Positions 36,559 to 44,785 of a stretch of 64,000 nt of DNA are shown piece after piece (position 1 is the first letter of the stretch; each line of letters starts with the position of its first letter). A program made the position numbers and the translations under genes. Below the pieces are notes generated by a model. The model was given only the letters and a program-made list of their open reading frames with translations. It ran no database searches and was not told the DNA's origin. Origin of the DNA: Ignavibacteria bacterium. GTDB taxonomy: Bacteria; Bacteroidota; Ignavibacteria; Tepidaquicellales; Tepidaquicellaceae. The stretch is from NCBI GenBank assembly GCA_028714695.1, contig JAQTLX010000005.1, forward strand, positions 93,282 to 157,281. The letters run 5' to 3'.

Positions 36559-36597
36559 AAATAAGCAAAACATAATTTTGCTTATTTTCATATTTTT
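36556..36597 (+). terminator. Terminator overlapping a stop codon
   Basis: Perfect 15-bp stem, TGAAAATAAGCAAAA (36556-36570) with TTTTGCTTATTTTCA (36576-36590), loop CATAA, then TATTTTTT. The first TGA is the stop codon of the lipoprotein gene, so hairpin and coding end overlap. Also symmetric enough to serve the opposite strand, where the Spy-like gene ends. Confidence 0.88.
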
Positions 36598-36603
36598 TCA
36601 GAA

Positions 36604-37152
36604 CTATTTATCCCGCTGCTGAGGCGGGGGTTGATCATCCCGCTGAAGTCTTCGCTGCCGGTCTTCGGGAGGCGGATTGTTTTGAAGATGGTTCCGCTGC
36701 TGTTCCATCGATCTGACTATATCTTTTATAAGTGAGTCGAATTTTGTTTTTTGCTTGTCATCGCAAATACCCCGCAGCGCTTTGAAATGTTCGTACGTCA
36801 TTAATTCCAGTGCGGATTGCTTCTCCGTAATTTCAGACGCGTATATTTTCGCTTTTGCATCATCGCCTGTCTTTACATTGTCGAAGAGCGAATCTTTATA
36901 TATTCTAATTTCCTCTCCGAGTTTCTGCACATTATTTCTGTGCTCTTCTCTAAGCGCTTCGAATTTTTTCACCTGGTCAGGCGAAAACGAAAGTTCGTCT
37001 TCCAGCAGAAGTCTCGGCGGAGGCGGCAGCAGCGTTACTCCCGCAGGACCGTTCGGTCTGTTTAACCAGAGAAATCCGATTGTAAGTATATTAACAATTA
37101 CGAGTACTCCGATTATTATATACAGTCCGTATTTATTTTTTACAAAGTCCAT
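36604..37152 (-). CDS. Spy/CpxP-like periplasmic sensor protein
   Basis: A 182-residue protein: an N-terminal membrane anchor (LYIIIGVLVIVNILTIGFLW), a proline stretch (LLPPPPRLL), then a helical domain with the Spy/CnrX-type pattern LSFSPDQVKKFEALREEHRNN, YKDSLFDNV and KQKTKFDSLI. The C-terminus is rich in Arg, Gln and Pro. In CnrYXH-type systems such a protein senses metal or envelope stress. Here it is third in an operon with an ECF sigma factor and a small membrane protein, 3 bases after the latter. Confidence 0.8.
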   Translation of the reverse strand: MDFVKNKYGLYIIIGVLVIVNILTIGFLWLNRPNGPAGVTLLPPPPRLLLEDELSFSPDQVKKFEALREEHRNNVQKLGEEIRIYKDSLFDNVKTGDDAKAKIYASEITEKQSALELMTYEHFKALRGICDDKQKTKFDSLIKDIVRSMEQQRNHLQNNPPPEDRQRRLQRDDQPPPQQRDK

Positions 37153-37155
37153 TGT

Positions 37156-37455
37156 CTAATAATTTATATTGTATTCATTTTCAAGTTGATAATCGTAAAT
37201 AAAAGCCTTCATTTTTTGCTCGCGTGTTATTACGGGCTTGTTTTTATTGTACGAAATCAATGTGACAAAATTAATAAGAAGAATAAGTATTGCAACAATC
37301 ACAAAACCGAGCACGTGTTTTTTAGGTGCTGCGGAAGTCTGCATTCGCGAGGATATCCTGCCGTAGAGATACGGGTTTGCTTCGGCCCGCTTTATTCCTT
37401 CAATGCTTCCGAGAGTTTTTTCTACTTCTTCTTCTATTTTGTTTAAATTTTTCAT
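37156..37455 (-). CDS. Small single-pass membrane protein, candidate anti-sigma factor
   Basis: A 99-residue protein: a charged cytoplasmic N-terminus (KNLNKIEEEVEKTLGSIEGI) with PYLYGRISSRM, then one membrane helix (VLGFVIVAILILLINFVTLI) and a short outer tail. The sequence matches no family I can name, but topology and position directly after the ECF sigma gene (38 bases) suggest an anti-sigma factor. The PYLYGRISSRM pattern, found in small proteins next to Bacteroidota sigma factors, supports this weakly. The downstream Spy-like gene would give the external signal. Confidence 0.6.
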   Translation of the reverse strand: MKNLNKIEEEVEKTLGSIEGIKRAEANPYLYGRISSRMQTSAAPKKHVLGFVIVAILILLINFVTLISYNKNKPVITREQKMKAFIYDYQLENEYNINY

Positions 37456-37493
37456 TCTACTTGTTTAGATGTTTATTTTTTTGAAAACATACG

Positions 37494-38063
37494 TTATAAT
37501 TTTCCGGTATAATAATTTGTCAGGTATTTCTTAAGGTTAACCTTTGCGCGATGCAGCAGCGACTCCACGGACTGAATACTCATTTTCATTATTTCGGCTA
37601 TTTCTTTGTTGGAGAGTCCGTCGACCTTGCTTAAATTATATGTTATTTTCTGATTTTCGGGCAATTTTGAGATTGCTTTAAAAAGCACAGCGGAGCGTTC
37701 CTTGTTTTCAAGCAGGACGCCTGGATGAACGAAGTCAGTTACCCCTTCCGCTTCTTTCTTTAAATCCGAAAATGAATGCAGAAATGCGAATCTTTTCTTT
37801 CGTTTGTTTTTTCTGATTGTCTCGAGTGATTTGTTTATTGCAATTCTGTAAATCCATGTGGAGAGAGATGAATCGCAGCGAAACTTATTTACAGATTTAA
37901 AAACTTCAATAAATACTTCCTGAGTAATATCTTCGGCATCCTGATGATTTTGAATCAATCCCAATACAGTGTTGAAGACTTTATTGCCAAAGTCTTCTAC
38001 AAGCATTTTATAAGACTGCTCATCACCGGTACGGAGGTTTTCTATTGTTTCACTGTCAGTCAA
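37494..38063 (-). CDS. ECF-type RNA polymerase sigma factor
   Basis: A 189-residue sigma-70-family protein of the extracytoplasmic-function type. Region 2 is seen in NKVFNTVLGLIQNHQDAEDITQEVFIEVFKSV, with the WIYRIAINKSLETIRKNKRKK segment that meets the -10 element. Region 4 ends the protein (LPENQKITYNLSKVDGLSNKEIAEIMKMSIQSVESLLHRAK), a helix-turn-helix for the -35. No region 1.1 or 3. It heads a three-gene unit with a small membrane protein and a Spy-like sensor, the arrangement of a regulated envelope-stress sigma. Confidence 0.94.
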   Translation of the reverse strand: MTDSETIENLRTGDEQSYKMLVEDFGNKVFNTVLGLIQNHQDAEDITQEVFIEVFKSVNKFRCDSSLSTWIYRIAINKSLETIRKNKRKKRFAFLHSFSDLKKEAEGVTDFVHPGVLLENKERSAVLFKAISKLPENQKITYNLSKVDGLSNKEIAEIMKMSIQSVESLLHRAKVNLKKYLTNYYTGKL

Positions 38064-38296
38064 TAATCAATTTTAACATAATTTATGCATTGCAGAATTT
38101 TAATACCGAACCGTGAAGTATAATTTTTATTTCCCGCAATATTAGTTTAGATGCCCTTTATATTAAAAACATTTGTTTAAAAATATTTTGTATGGAATAA
38201 AATATTCAATATATCTTGACAGCCCGGAATCTTTTGGAATATTGAAAAAACTTAATGGTATAACAAATGATAAAATATGTGATTAAAAATTTAAAG

Positions 38297-38348
38297 GCAG
38301 GTTTTGAGGGTCCCCAAAATGTAAAAAATATTTTGACTCAAAACCTGC
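38297..38348. promoter_or_regulatory. Long bulged hairpin in a gene-free gap
   Basis: GCAGGTTTTGAG (38297-38308) pairs with CTCAAAACCTGC (38337-38348). Inside it CAAAAT (38315-38320) pairs with ATTTTG (38330-38335). A six-base GGTCCC bulge interrupts one side. On the minus strand it is followed by CTTTAAATTTTT. A TTGACA (38216-38221) lies about 80 bases upstream on the plus strand. May be a small RNA or a terminator; not resolved. The rest of 38064-38440 shows nothing clear. Confidence 0.5.
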
Positions 38349-38440
38349 ATGTTAATACAAGTTATTCCGTACATTTTGTGCTCCCTTAGTTTAAAATAAC
38401 AATTATTGTAACAAAATAATTACTAAAAATCAGAAATTTA

Positions 38441-38471
38441 TAAAAACAAAAAGGGGCTTTCGCCCCTTTTG
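38441..38471 (-). terminator. Rho-independent terminator of the oxidase operon
   Basis: GGGGC (38453-38457) and GCCCC (38462-38466), tetraloop GAAA when read on the minus strand, followed by TTTTTGTTTTTA. It lies about 20 bases after the last gene of the complex III/oxidase set. Confidence 0.95.
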
Positions 38472-38489
38472 AAAGTCTATAAACTGTAA

Positions 38490-39821
38490 TTATTTCTTCC
38501 CTACTTTATCCATGATATATTTTGCAACGGCTTCGGCTTCCTTCTGCTTCAAACCCTGATTCGGCATCGCCGGATAATCGGGATTCACTTTCTGCGGATT
38601 ATATATGAACCCTGCAAGTTTTTTTAAGTCGCCTGAATATTTAGGCACTGTTTCCTGATAAGGAGGTCCGACAACTTTCTGGTCGAACCTGTGGCATGCG
38701 ATGCATTTTTCGCTGTAAATTTTTTCGCCGTCTGCCGCTGAGACCTGTACAATCGAACCCGATTTTTCCTGCGCAAGTTCTTCCGCTTTCATATTTAGTA
38801 CAATCAGATGTTCTCTCGCCGCATTTCTGAACATCAACTGGTCTTTAATAATCGTAAACGCGAACAAAACAAAAATCAGGAAGAAAACTATTCCGCTGAA
38901 ATTTATTTCCGAGTTCTTGTATATGTGGTAAAGCAGGTTGCTTATAATAAGCACCGCAAGCAGCGAAAGTCCCGCAAACACATAAACTCCCGAAGATGCG
39001 TTTGCCGCCTTGAGAAACAGCACATTCGCGAAAATAAATAAAGGCTGTACAAGCACTCCGACGAGCGCAGTTATTATCGAAAACTTTTTAATCGCTTCGT
39101 TATACTCCGTATATCCCGGTCTTACTCCGCCCTGCCACACAAAGAAGAAATAAAGAATGGCGCCGCCCGTAATAGCCGCAGATGATGAAAGGAAATACGC
39201 AAAATTAACCCAGATAGACGGGGTAATAATAAGTTTGAGAATATTATCGACCGAATTCCAGATTCCCGGCTTTGACGCCAGAGTTACACCGCTGGTGAAA
39301 AGAAACATCGATACCAGAAGAACAAATATTCCCCAGGTTCCGTATCGCGCGCCCATGTAGACAATCTTGTTTTCGTAACTCTTAACTTCATCCGAAACCT
39401 CATCTTTTTTCGCCGCATTGAGAATGTGCTCAAACTGAAACGCGCTCTTGTAGTTATATATGAACACATAGCCGACAATGAACAATATCAGAGAAAGAAA
39501 CAGCATGCTTACGGTAATAACTTTCGCTCCGTTAAGCATCTGCGCATATACAAGAACTATCGAAATCATCGGCAGTACGCTCAGAGCAAAACCCGCTGCT
39601 TTTCCGACAATAAGTTTATCGATAATATCTTTCGCTATTTGCGTGTAAAGCGGATTACCGCTTCTTTTTCCTTTGCTGTTGAAAAACAAAGAGAAAGAAG
39701 ACGCACCCAGCATAATCCCCGCGAAAGGAAGAAATGTCAGCAGTGATATTATCTGCATTACAGTCAGCAGTCCCACATGTTCCTGAGACGGCGGTATTAC
39801 GAATTGGTCAAATATATTCAT
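38490..39821 (-). CDS. Multi-pass membrane protein with C-terminal cytochrome c domain
   Basis: A 443-residue protein with about eight or nine membrane helices in the first 330 residues (for example MQIISLLTFLPFAGIMLGA; VGKAAGFALSVLPMISIVLVYAQML; FSIITALVGVLVQPLFIFANVLFL) and a C-terminal c-type heme domain (CIACHRFDQKVVGPPY; candidate Met ligand in YPAMPNQGL). I do not recognise the membrane part as a known oxidase subunit. It overlaps ctaB by four bases and is the last gene of the oxidase operon. A role as an electron-carrier anchor for the oxidase is likely but inferred. Confidence 0.75.
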   Translation of the reverse strand: MNIFDQFVIPPSQEHVGLLTVMQIISLLTFLPFAGIMLGASSFSLFFNSKGKRSGNPLYTQIAKDIIDKLIVGKAAGFALSVLPMISIVLVYAQMLNGAKVITVSMLFLSLILFIVGYVFIYNYKSAFQFEHILNAAKKDEVSDEVKSYENKIVYMGARYGTWGIFVLLVSMFLFTSGVTLASKPGIWNSVDNILKLIITPSIWVNFAYFLSSSAAITGGAILYFFFVWQGGVRPGYTEYNEAIKKFSIITALVGVLVQPLFIFANVLFLKAANASSGVYVFAGLSLLAVLIISNLLYHIYKNSEINFSGIVFFLIFVLFAFTIIKDQLMFRNAAREHLIVLNMKAEELAQEKSGSIVQVSAADGEKIYSEKCIACHRFDQKVVGPPYQETVPKYSGDLKKLAGFIYNPQKVNPDYPAMPNQGLKQKEAEAVAKYIMDKVGKK

Positions 39822-40759
39822 ATTAATGAAAATAATTTATCTACAGAAAGAATTGTAATTAATGTTAAAGTGTACAAATTAATTGACATGAAAGTTGTTA
39901 CAATATCTTTTCTTGTCAGTTCGGGTTTTGATACAAAACTGTACGACATGGCAAGCATTATTAAAGAGAACGCCATAATAAGTATTTTCGTGAAACCATA
40001 ATATCCGATTCCCGCAAACGGCATTGCGGCGGCAATCAGCACGGTTGCGACAAGCAGCGCAAACGTAATTGTCTTAATAAAACGCACGGTATATTTATCG
40101 GTCAGCACGGGAAAGCCGCCTTTTTTAAAATCTTCTCCGTAAAGCAAAAGCAGAAGCCAGAAATGCGGAATCTGCCATACGAAGAAATAACCTGCGGTTA
40201 TTATCATTCTTGTGTTTGAAATATTTCCGCCCGCTGCAAGCCATCCTGCAATCGGCGGAAGTGCTCCTACGAACGAACCCGGAAGTATTGCAAGCGCTGT
40301 CTTTTTCTTTAATGGCGTATAAACGGCGTTATACCAGAAAAATGTAACAAGCCCCGTTATTAGCGCGGGCACATTCGACTTTATCAGCAATATTAAAGAA
40401 CCGGTAAGCAAAAGCATACCTGAAATTGCCAGCACGGAATTTCCGGAAATTCGTCCTGAAGGTATGGGTCTCTTCATCGTTCTTTCCATCAACGAATCCG
40501 TACCTGATTCCTGATACTGGTTAAGTGCAGCGGAACTGCAAGCCAGCAAAAATATTCCGAGTACAGGATATATAAATCCGAAACTCAGGCTATTTGCTGC
40601 AAGGAAATATCCCAGCGCAGTAGTAAACGAAACAAGAATCGTAATTCTTATTTTTACGAGTTCAAGAAGCAGATTCAAAGACTGCGCAAATGATAATGAT
40701 TTATATCCTTCGATTGGCAGTGTTTGTTGTCCGCTGTATTTTTCGTTTCGTTTTATCAA
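39818..40759 (-). CDS. ctaB: Protoheme IX farnesyltransferase
   Basis: A 313-residue UbiA-family prenyltransferase that makes heme O, the precursor of heme A, for the neighbouring oxidase. Motifs: NQYQESGTDSLMERTMKRPIPSGRIS, which has the NxxxDxxxDxxxxRTxxRP-type pattern (with Asp in TDSLMERTMKRP), and YTPLKKKTALAILPGSFVGALPPIAGW. The WQIPHFWLLLLLYGEDFKKGGFPVL stretch is the second family signature. About nine helices. It immediately follows coxB, in the same operon. Confidence 0.95.
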   Translation of the reverse strand: MIKRNEKYSGQQTLPIEGYKSLSFAQSLNLLLELVKIRITILVSFTTALGYFLAANSLSFGFIYPVLGIFLLACSSAALNQYQESGTDSLMERTMKRPIPSGRISGNSVLAISGMLLLTGSLILLIKSNVPALITGLVTFFWYNAVYTPLKKKTALAILPGSFVGALPPIAGWLAAGGNISNTRMIITAGYFFVWQIPHFWLLLLLYGEDFKKGGFPVLTDKYTVRFIKTITFALLVATVLIAAAMPFAGIGYYGFTKILIMAFSLIMLAMSYSFVSKPELTRKDIVTTFMSINLYTLTLITILSVDKLFSLI

Positions 40760-41431
40760 TTATTTTGTTTTTAAAGTATCCTGTTTTGATTTTATTGTAT
40801 CTGTTTGCATTTTTGTTGTATCGGCATTTTCTTTTAGTTTCGATTCCGCAAGCCATGTATTGAATTTTTCCGCCGGCAGTACAAGCACCTGTGACAGCAT
40901 ATACGAATGGCTGAGACCGCAGTATTCAGCGCATTCCACCTGATATCTGCCTTCCTCTTTCGGGTCAAACCACATGTAATTCTTTCTGCCCGGAATAACG
41001 TCTTCTTTGACCCTGAAAGCAGGCATATAGAAACTATGGTTCACATCAGCGGAACTGAGTTCGAGTTTTATCGGTATTCCCTTCGGGACGAAAAGCGTAT
41101 CGCTCTTAACGCCGTTATCGTATTCGTAACTCCATGCCCACATTCTGCCCGTGACTTTCACGGTCATTGCATCGGACGGAGCATTCCGCATCTGCTTGAA
41201 TCCGGAATAGCCGAAGAAGAACATTACCATAACAAGCACAAGCGGAATCGCAGTCCATAAAATTTCCAGCGTCGTGTTGCCTGTAATATCCGTTGCGACA
41301 GGATTCTTTTTCCTGCTGTACTTATAAATAAAGTAAAACATTGCCGCCGTTACAAGCGCAAGCAGCAGGAACGAAATTCCTACAATAACAATAAACGTTA
41401 TATCTGTTTGTCGTACAATATCAGGTCTCAT
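40760..41431 (-). CDS. coxB: Cytochrome c oxidase subunit II
   Basis: A 223-residue subunit carrying the CuA centre that receives electrons from cytochrome c. Two membrane helices (TFIVIVGISFLLLALVTAAMFYFIY; LEILWTAIPLVLVMVMFFF) precede the cupredoxin domain. CuA ligands are clear in CAEYCGLSHSYML (Cys, Cys, His, Met), with the first His in NHSFYMPAF. No fused cytochrome c domain follows, so electrons must come from a separate cytochrome. The ATG overlaps the end of the subunit IV gene by four bases. Confidence 0.96.
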   Translation of the reverse strand: MRPDIVRQTDITFIVIVGISFLLLALVTAAMFYFIYKYSRKKNPVATDITGNTTLEILWTAIPLVLVMVMFFFGYSGFKQMRNAPSDAMTVKVTGRMWAWSYEYDNGVKSDTLFVPKGIPIKLELSSADVNHSFYMPAFRVKEDVIPGRKNYMWFDPKEEGRYQVECAEYCGLSHSYMLSQVLVLPAEKFNTWLAESKLKENADTTKMQTDTIKSKQDTLKTK

Positions 41432-41751
41432 TTTAATGGAAATCTATAGGTTAAATCAAAAAATGTTAAAACAATCATCGTGAGAAATATCGCGATGCAT
41501 ACAAATATAAAAACTTTGAATATTGGCGAATCCGTTCTTACGTGCATGAAATAATTCGTAACAAGCAGCGATTTTACAATGGCAATTGCAAGCGCCGTTA
41601 CCACCGTAAGCCCGGCAAGGTTAAATCCCGCAAGCGCTACCGTAATCGTTGTAAGTCCTACAAGCCCCGCCCAGACCAAAATGTACAAACCGTATCCCGG
41701 GTGTTGTAATTCAGCCGCGGATGATTCCTGAATATGTGTGTTTTCGCTCAT
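41428..41751 (-). CDS. Cytochrome c oxidase subunit IV family protein
   Basis: A 107-residue protein with three membrane helices (GLYILVWAGLVGLTTITVALAG; LTVVTALAIAIVKSLLVTNYFMHV; VFIFVCIAIFLTMIVLTFF). The motif KSLLVTNYFMHVR matches the prokaryotic subunit IV / CyoD-like family (KaxxVaxyFMHl). It follows subunit III after 10 bases and overlaps subunit II, in the position usual for this small stabilising subunit. Confidence 0.9.
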   Translation of the reverse strand: MSENTHIQESSAAELQHPGYGLYILVWAGLVGLTTITVALAGFNLAGLTVVTALAIAIVKSLLVTNYFMHVRTDSPIFKVFIFVCIAIFLTMIVLTFFDLTYRFPLK

Positions 41752-41761
41752 AATTTTTTCA

Positions 41762-42385
41762 TTAATGAATTAAATAGAACAACGGAAAAAGAAATATCCA
41801 TATTATGTCGACCAGATGCCAGTACAGTCCCGCATTCTCGAGTTTCTGATGATTGTCAAAGGTCTGCTTGCCTTTTAGAATAAACACAATCATAAATCCG
41901 ATGAATATAAGTCCTACAATAACGTGAAGAGCATGCAAGCCTGTCATCACATAATAGAGACCGTAAAAGACAACCTCTCCGTCGGATAGGTTCGCCATTT
42001 CGGGTCCTTTGGGATATATACCGTGACCGATTTTAGTGCTCCACTCGAAAAATTTATTTACAAGAAAGGCGCCGCCCGCCGCGACAGTAAACATAAGAAG
42101 AAATACACTGAACATTTTCTGCTTTCTCTGAAGCGCAACGATAGATAATGCAACGGTCAGGCTGCTCGTAAGAAGCAGTATCGTATTGACCGAACCTATA
42201 AGTGTATCAAGGTGCATCGCTGCCACCTTAAAATTCTCGGGATACATAAACCTGTACGATGCATACAGAATAAACATACCGCCGAATAAGAGTAACTCAG
42301 TAAAAAGAAAGAGCCACATTCCCATTTTTGAGCCGACATCATCGCGGTGTACGTGCGCGTGTCCGATGGTTGCTTCGTTGTTCAT
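41762..42385 (-). CDS. coxC: Cytochrome c oxidase subunit III
   Basis: A 207-residue five-helix type of subunit III, shorter than the mitochondrial type and similar to that in caa3 and bo3 oxidases. It has KMGMWLFLFTELLLFGGMFILYASYR at the start, and the helix-ending pattern YYVMTGLHALHVIVGLIF, with LYWHLVDIIWIFLFPLFYLI at the C-terminus; the histidines and Glu of these patterns are the family hallmarks. It helps stabilise subunit I and proton uptake. It directly follows coxA (2 bases). Confidence 0.96.
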   Translation of the reverse strand: MNNEATIGHAHVHRDDVGSKMGMWLFLFTELLLFGGMFILYASYRFMYPENFKVAAMHLDTLIGSVNTILLLTSSLTVALSIVALQRKQKMFSVFLLMFTVAAGGAFLVNKFFEWSTKIGHGIYPKGPEMANLSDGEVVFYGLYYVMTGLHALHVIVGLIFIGFMIVFILKGKQTFDNHQKLENAGLYWHLVDIIWIFLFPLFYLIH

Positions 42386-42387
42386 AA

Positions 42388-44007
42388 TTAATGACTATTC
42401 TCGGGTTTAATTAAATTGTCTCTGTAATATGGTCCGTGTTCGACCGTTGGTATTTCCTGAAAATTCTCAAGTTCCGGAGGCGTAGGAACTTTCCACTCCA
42501 GCGTTGTTCCGCCCCAGGGATTCGGATCGAGATATTTTTCCTTGCTGAGCAATCCCTTTATTAAATTAATTACTAAAATTAATATTCCTGTAACCAATAT
42601 CCATGAACCGACTGTAGATATCACATGATATATCTGATACTCGGGAAGATAATCATAATATCTTCTCGGCATTCCGAGATACCCCATGATGAACATCGGG
42701 AAGTATAAAGTATTGAAACCTATAACAAACAAAAGCAGTCCCCACTTAGCCGCTCTTTCATTATACATCTTACCGAACATTTTCGGAAACCAGTAATGAA
42801 GCCCGCCGAAAAATAGAAGTCCCATTCCGCCGAACATCACGTAATGAAAATGCGCGACAACAAAATACGTATCAGTCAGATGTATGTCCGTATTCAGCGA
42901 GCCGAGCACGAGACCGGTTAAACCGCCGATTGAAAAAATTACAATGAAAGCAACAACAAACATGAAAGGCGCTCTTGTCTCAATAGAACCTTTATACATT
43001 GTTGCAACCCAGTTGAATATTTTAACGCCGCTTGGTATCGCCACTATAAACGTGAGGAAAGAAAATATTGCTCTTGACGTATCGCTGATACCTGTCGAGA
43101 ACATGTGATGCCCCCAGACAAGATAACCTATGAACGCGATTGCAAGCGAAGACATTGCTATAGGACCGTATCCGAAAATATCCTTCTTTGAAAACGTCGG
43201 AATTATTTCCGATACAAGACCCATTGCGGGCAGAACCATTATATATACAGCCGGATGCGAATAAATCCAGAACAGGTGCTGATACAGCAGCGGGTCGCCT
43301 CCGAGCGCGGGATCGAATATTCCGATTCCGAAAGTTCTTTCGAGCATAATAAGTATAAGCGTAATGCCGAGCACAGGCGTAGCAAGCAATTGAATCCATG
43401 AAGTGGAATAAAGCCCCCAGACGAACAAAGGCATTTTAAACCAGGTCATTCCCGGGCATCTCATTCTGTGAATCGTAACAATAAAATTCAGACCTGTAAG
43501 TATGGAAGAGAAACCAATCACAAATGCAGCGAATACTGCAAGCGTAACATTCGACTGTGTTCTCAGACTGTAAGGCACATAGAACGTCCATCCAGTATCA
43601 ATGGGTCCGCCGCCAACAAACAAAGAAATTACGACAAGAAAAGCGCCGCCAATGTAGAGATACCACGACAACAGATTAAGCCGCGGAAATGCAACGTCTT
43701 TCGCGCCGAGCATTATCGGAAGGAAAAAATTTCCGAACACAACGGGTATTCCCGGAATGATAAACAGAAATATCATTATCACACCGTGAAGCGTAAAGAG
43801 TGCATTGTACGTCTGCGGGTCAACAATCGTCTTGCCCGGAGTCAGCATCTCCAGCCTCATCAAAACTCCAATCGTCATTGCAATAAGAAAGAAAGAGACA
43901 AGCGATACAAGATAAAGTATCGCTATGCGCTTATGGTCCGTTGAAAGAATCCATCCGAGCAATCCCTTGTGCTTCCCTTTATAATCAAGGTATGAAACGT
44001 AATCCAT
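42388..44007 (-). CDS. coxA: Cytochrome c oxidase subunit I, A2 type
   Basis: The 539-residue catalytic subunit that reduces oxygen at a heme-CuB centre and pumps protons. Ligand motifs: first heme His in LFTLHGVIMIFLF, CuB His and cross-linked Tyr in FWIYSHPAVYIMVLP, the CuB pair in WGHHMF, and the heme pair in VVAHFHYVMFGG. YSHPAV in helix VI replaces the usual GHPEV, which marks the A2 family of heme-copper oxidases, the type of the Rhodothermus caa3 enzyme. It follows sco with no gap in a large minus-strand operon. Confidence 0.97.
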   Translation of the reverse strand: MDYVSYLDYKGKHKGLLGWILSTDHKRIAILYLVSLVSFFLIAMTIGVLMRLEMLTPGKTIVDPQTYNALFTLHGVIMIFLFIIPGIPVVFGNFFLPIMLGAKDVAFPRLNLLSWYLYIGGAFLVVISLFVGGGPIDTGWTFYVPYSLRTQSNVTLAVFAAFVIGFSSILTGLNFIVTIHRMRCPGMTWFKMPLFVWGLYSTSWIQLLATPVLGITLILIMLERTFGIGIFDPALGGDPLLYQHLFWIYSHPAVYIMVLPAMGLVSEIIPTFSKKDIFGYGPIAMSSLAIAFIGYLVWGHHMFSTGISDTSRAIFSFLTFIVAIPSGVKIFNWVATMYKGSIETRAPFMFVVAFIVIFSIGGLTGLVLGSLNTDIHLTDTYFVVAHFHYVMFGGMGLLFFGGLHYWFPKMFGKMYNERAAKWGLLLFVIGFNTLYFPMFIMGYLGMPRRYYDYLPEYQIYHVISTVGSWILVTGILILVINLIKGLLSKEKYLDPNPWGGTTLEWKVPTPPELENFQEIPTVEHGPYYRDNLIKPENSH

Positions 44008-44781
44008 TTATTTTATATTTATTTTTCTTTTTCTAAATACCAGAATCGAAACAAAAATCACAAGCAGCAATATTATTCCCGTTCCGGCTATTCTTGTTAC
44101 GTTCAGAACATATTGTTTCCCTTCAGGGTCATAACTGTAGCAAAGACTTACAACTTTTGAAATTGTTGTTCCGACCTTTCCCTCCGCCGCTTCCATAACG
44201 CCGAGTTTCAAATCCAGAGGTAGAAATTCAGTGCCGGTAAGATACCTCGTAACTTTTCCTTCGGGAGAAAGAAGCGTCACAACGGCAGAGTGCACATAAT
44301 CATTGTCTTTTTTAATATACCTGAATCCGATTGCGTCCGTAAGAAGCGCAATCGTCGCGCTGTCGGCAGTGAGAAAGCGCCAGTCTTCATTTGAAAGTTT
44401 TTTATGCTTCAGAAGTTCGAAATAATTTTTCTTCTTTTCGGAAGCGGTTATATAAGTTTCCGTCGGGTCAAAACTTACGGTTATAAGTACATAATCTTTT
44501 CCGGGAACAAGGTCTGTAATGTCCACGGTTCTCGTCAACCCCGTTAACAGCGGACTGCATATGCCCGGACACCTGTAATAAACAAGCGTAAGGACTATTG
44601 GTTTGCCCGCGGTTAGGTCGGAAAGTTTTACGGATTTGCCGTATTCATCGATCAATGTAATGTTCAACGGAACCATCTGCCCGTATTTTTCGTCTATGCC
44701 GACAGGTGATTTTTTCTCGTCCGCAAGATTCACCCCGCATGCGAGAAATAAAAACGCTAATATTAATATTGCTTTTTTCAT
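44008..44781 (-). CDS. SCO family copper chaperone
   Basis: A thioredoxin-fold membrane protein that delivers or reduces copper for the CuA centre of cytochrome oxidase. Start at the ATG before KKAILILAFLFLACG, giving a signal peptide (an ATG seven codons upstream lies inside the preceding gene). The copper motif is CPGIC in YYRCPGICSPLL, with the conserved His in DYVHSAVVTLL. A C-terminal membrane helix (IILLLVIFVSILVF) ends the protein. It lies between the extra cytochrome c and coxA. Confidence 0.93.
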   Translation of the reverse strand: MKKAILILAFLFLACGVNLADEKKSPVGIDEKYGQMVPLNITLIDEYGKSVKLSDLTAGKPIVLTLVYYRCPGICSPLLTGLTRTVDITDLVPGKDYVLITVSFDPTETYITASEKKKNYFELLKHKKLSNEDWRFLTADSATIALLTDAIGFRYIKKDNDYVHSAVVTLLSPEGKVTRYLTGTEFLPLDLKLGVMEAAEGKVGTTISKVVSLCYSYDPEGKQYVLNVTRIAGTGIILLLVIFVSILVFRKRKINIK

Positions 44782-44785
44782 TTGT

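Noticed and set aside
36031..36591. 186-codon open frame antisense to the lipoprotein gene
   Set aside because: Shadow of a gene with clear lipoprotein signal and propeller motif; the antisense frame has no recognisable features.
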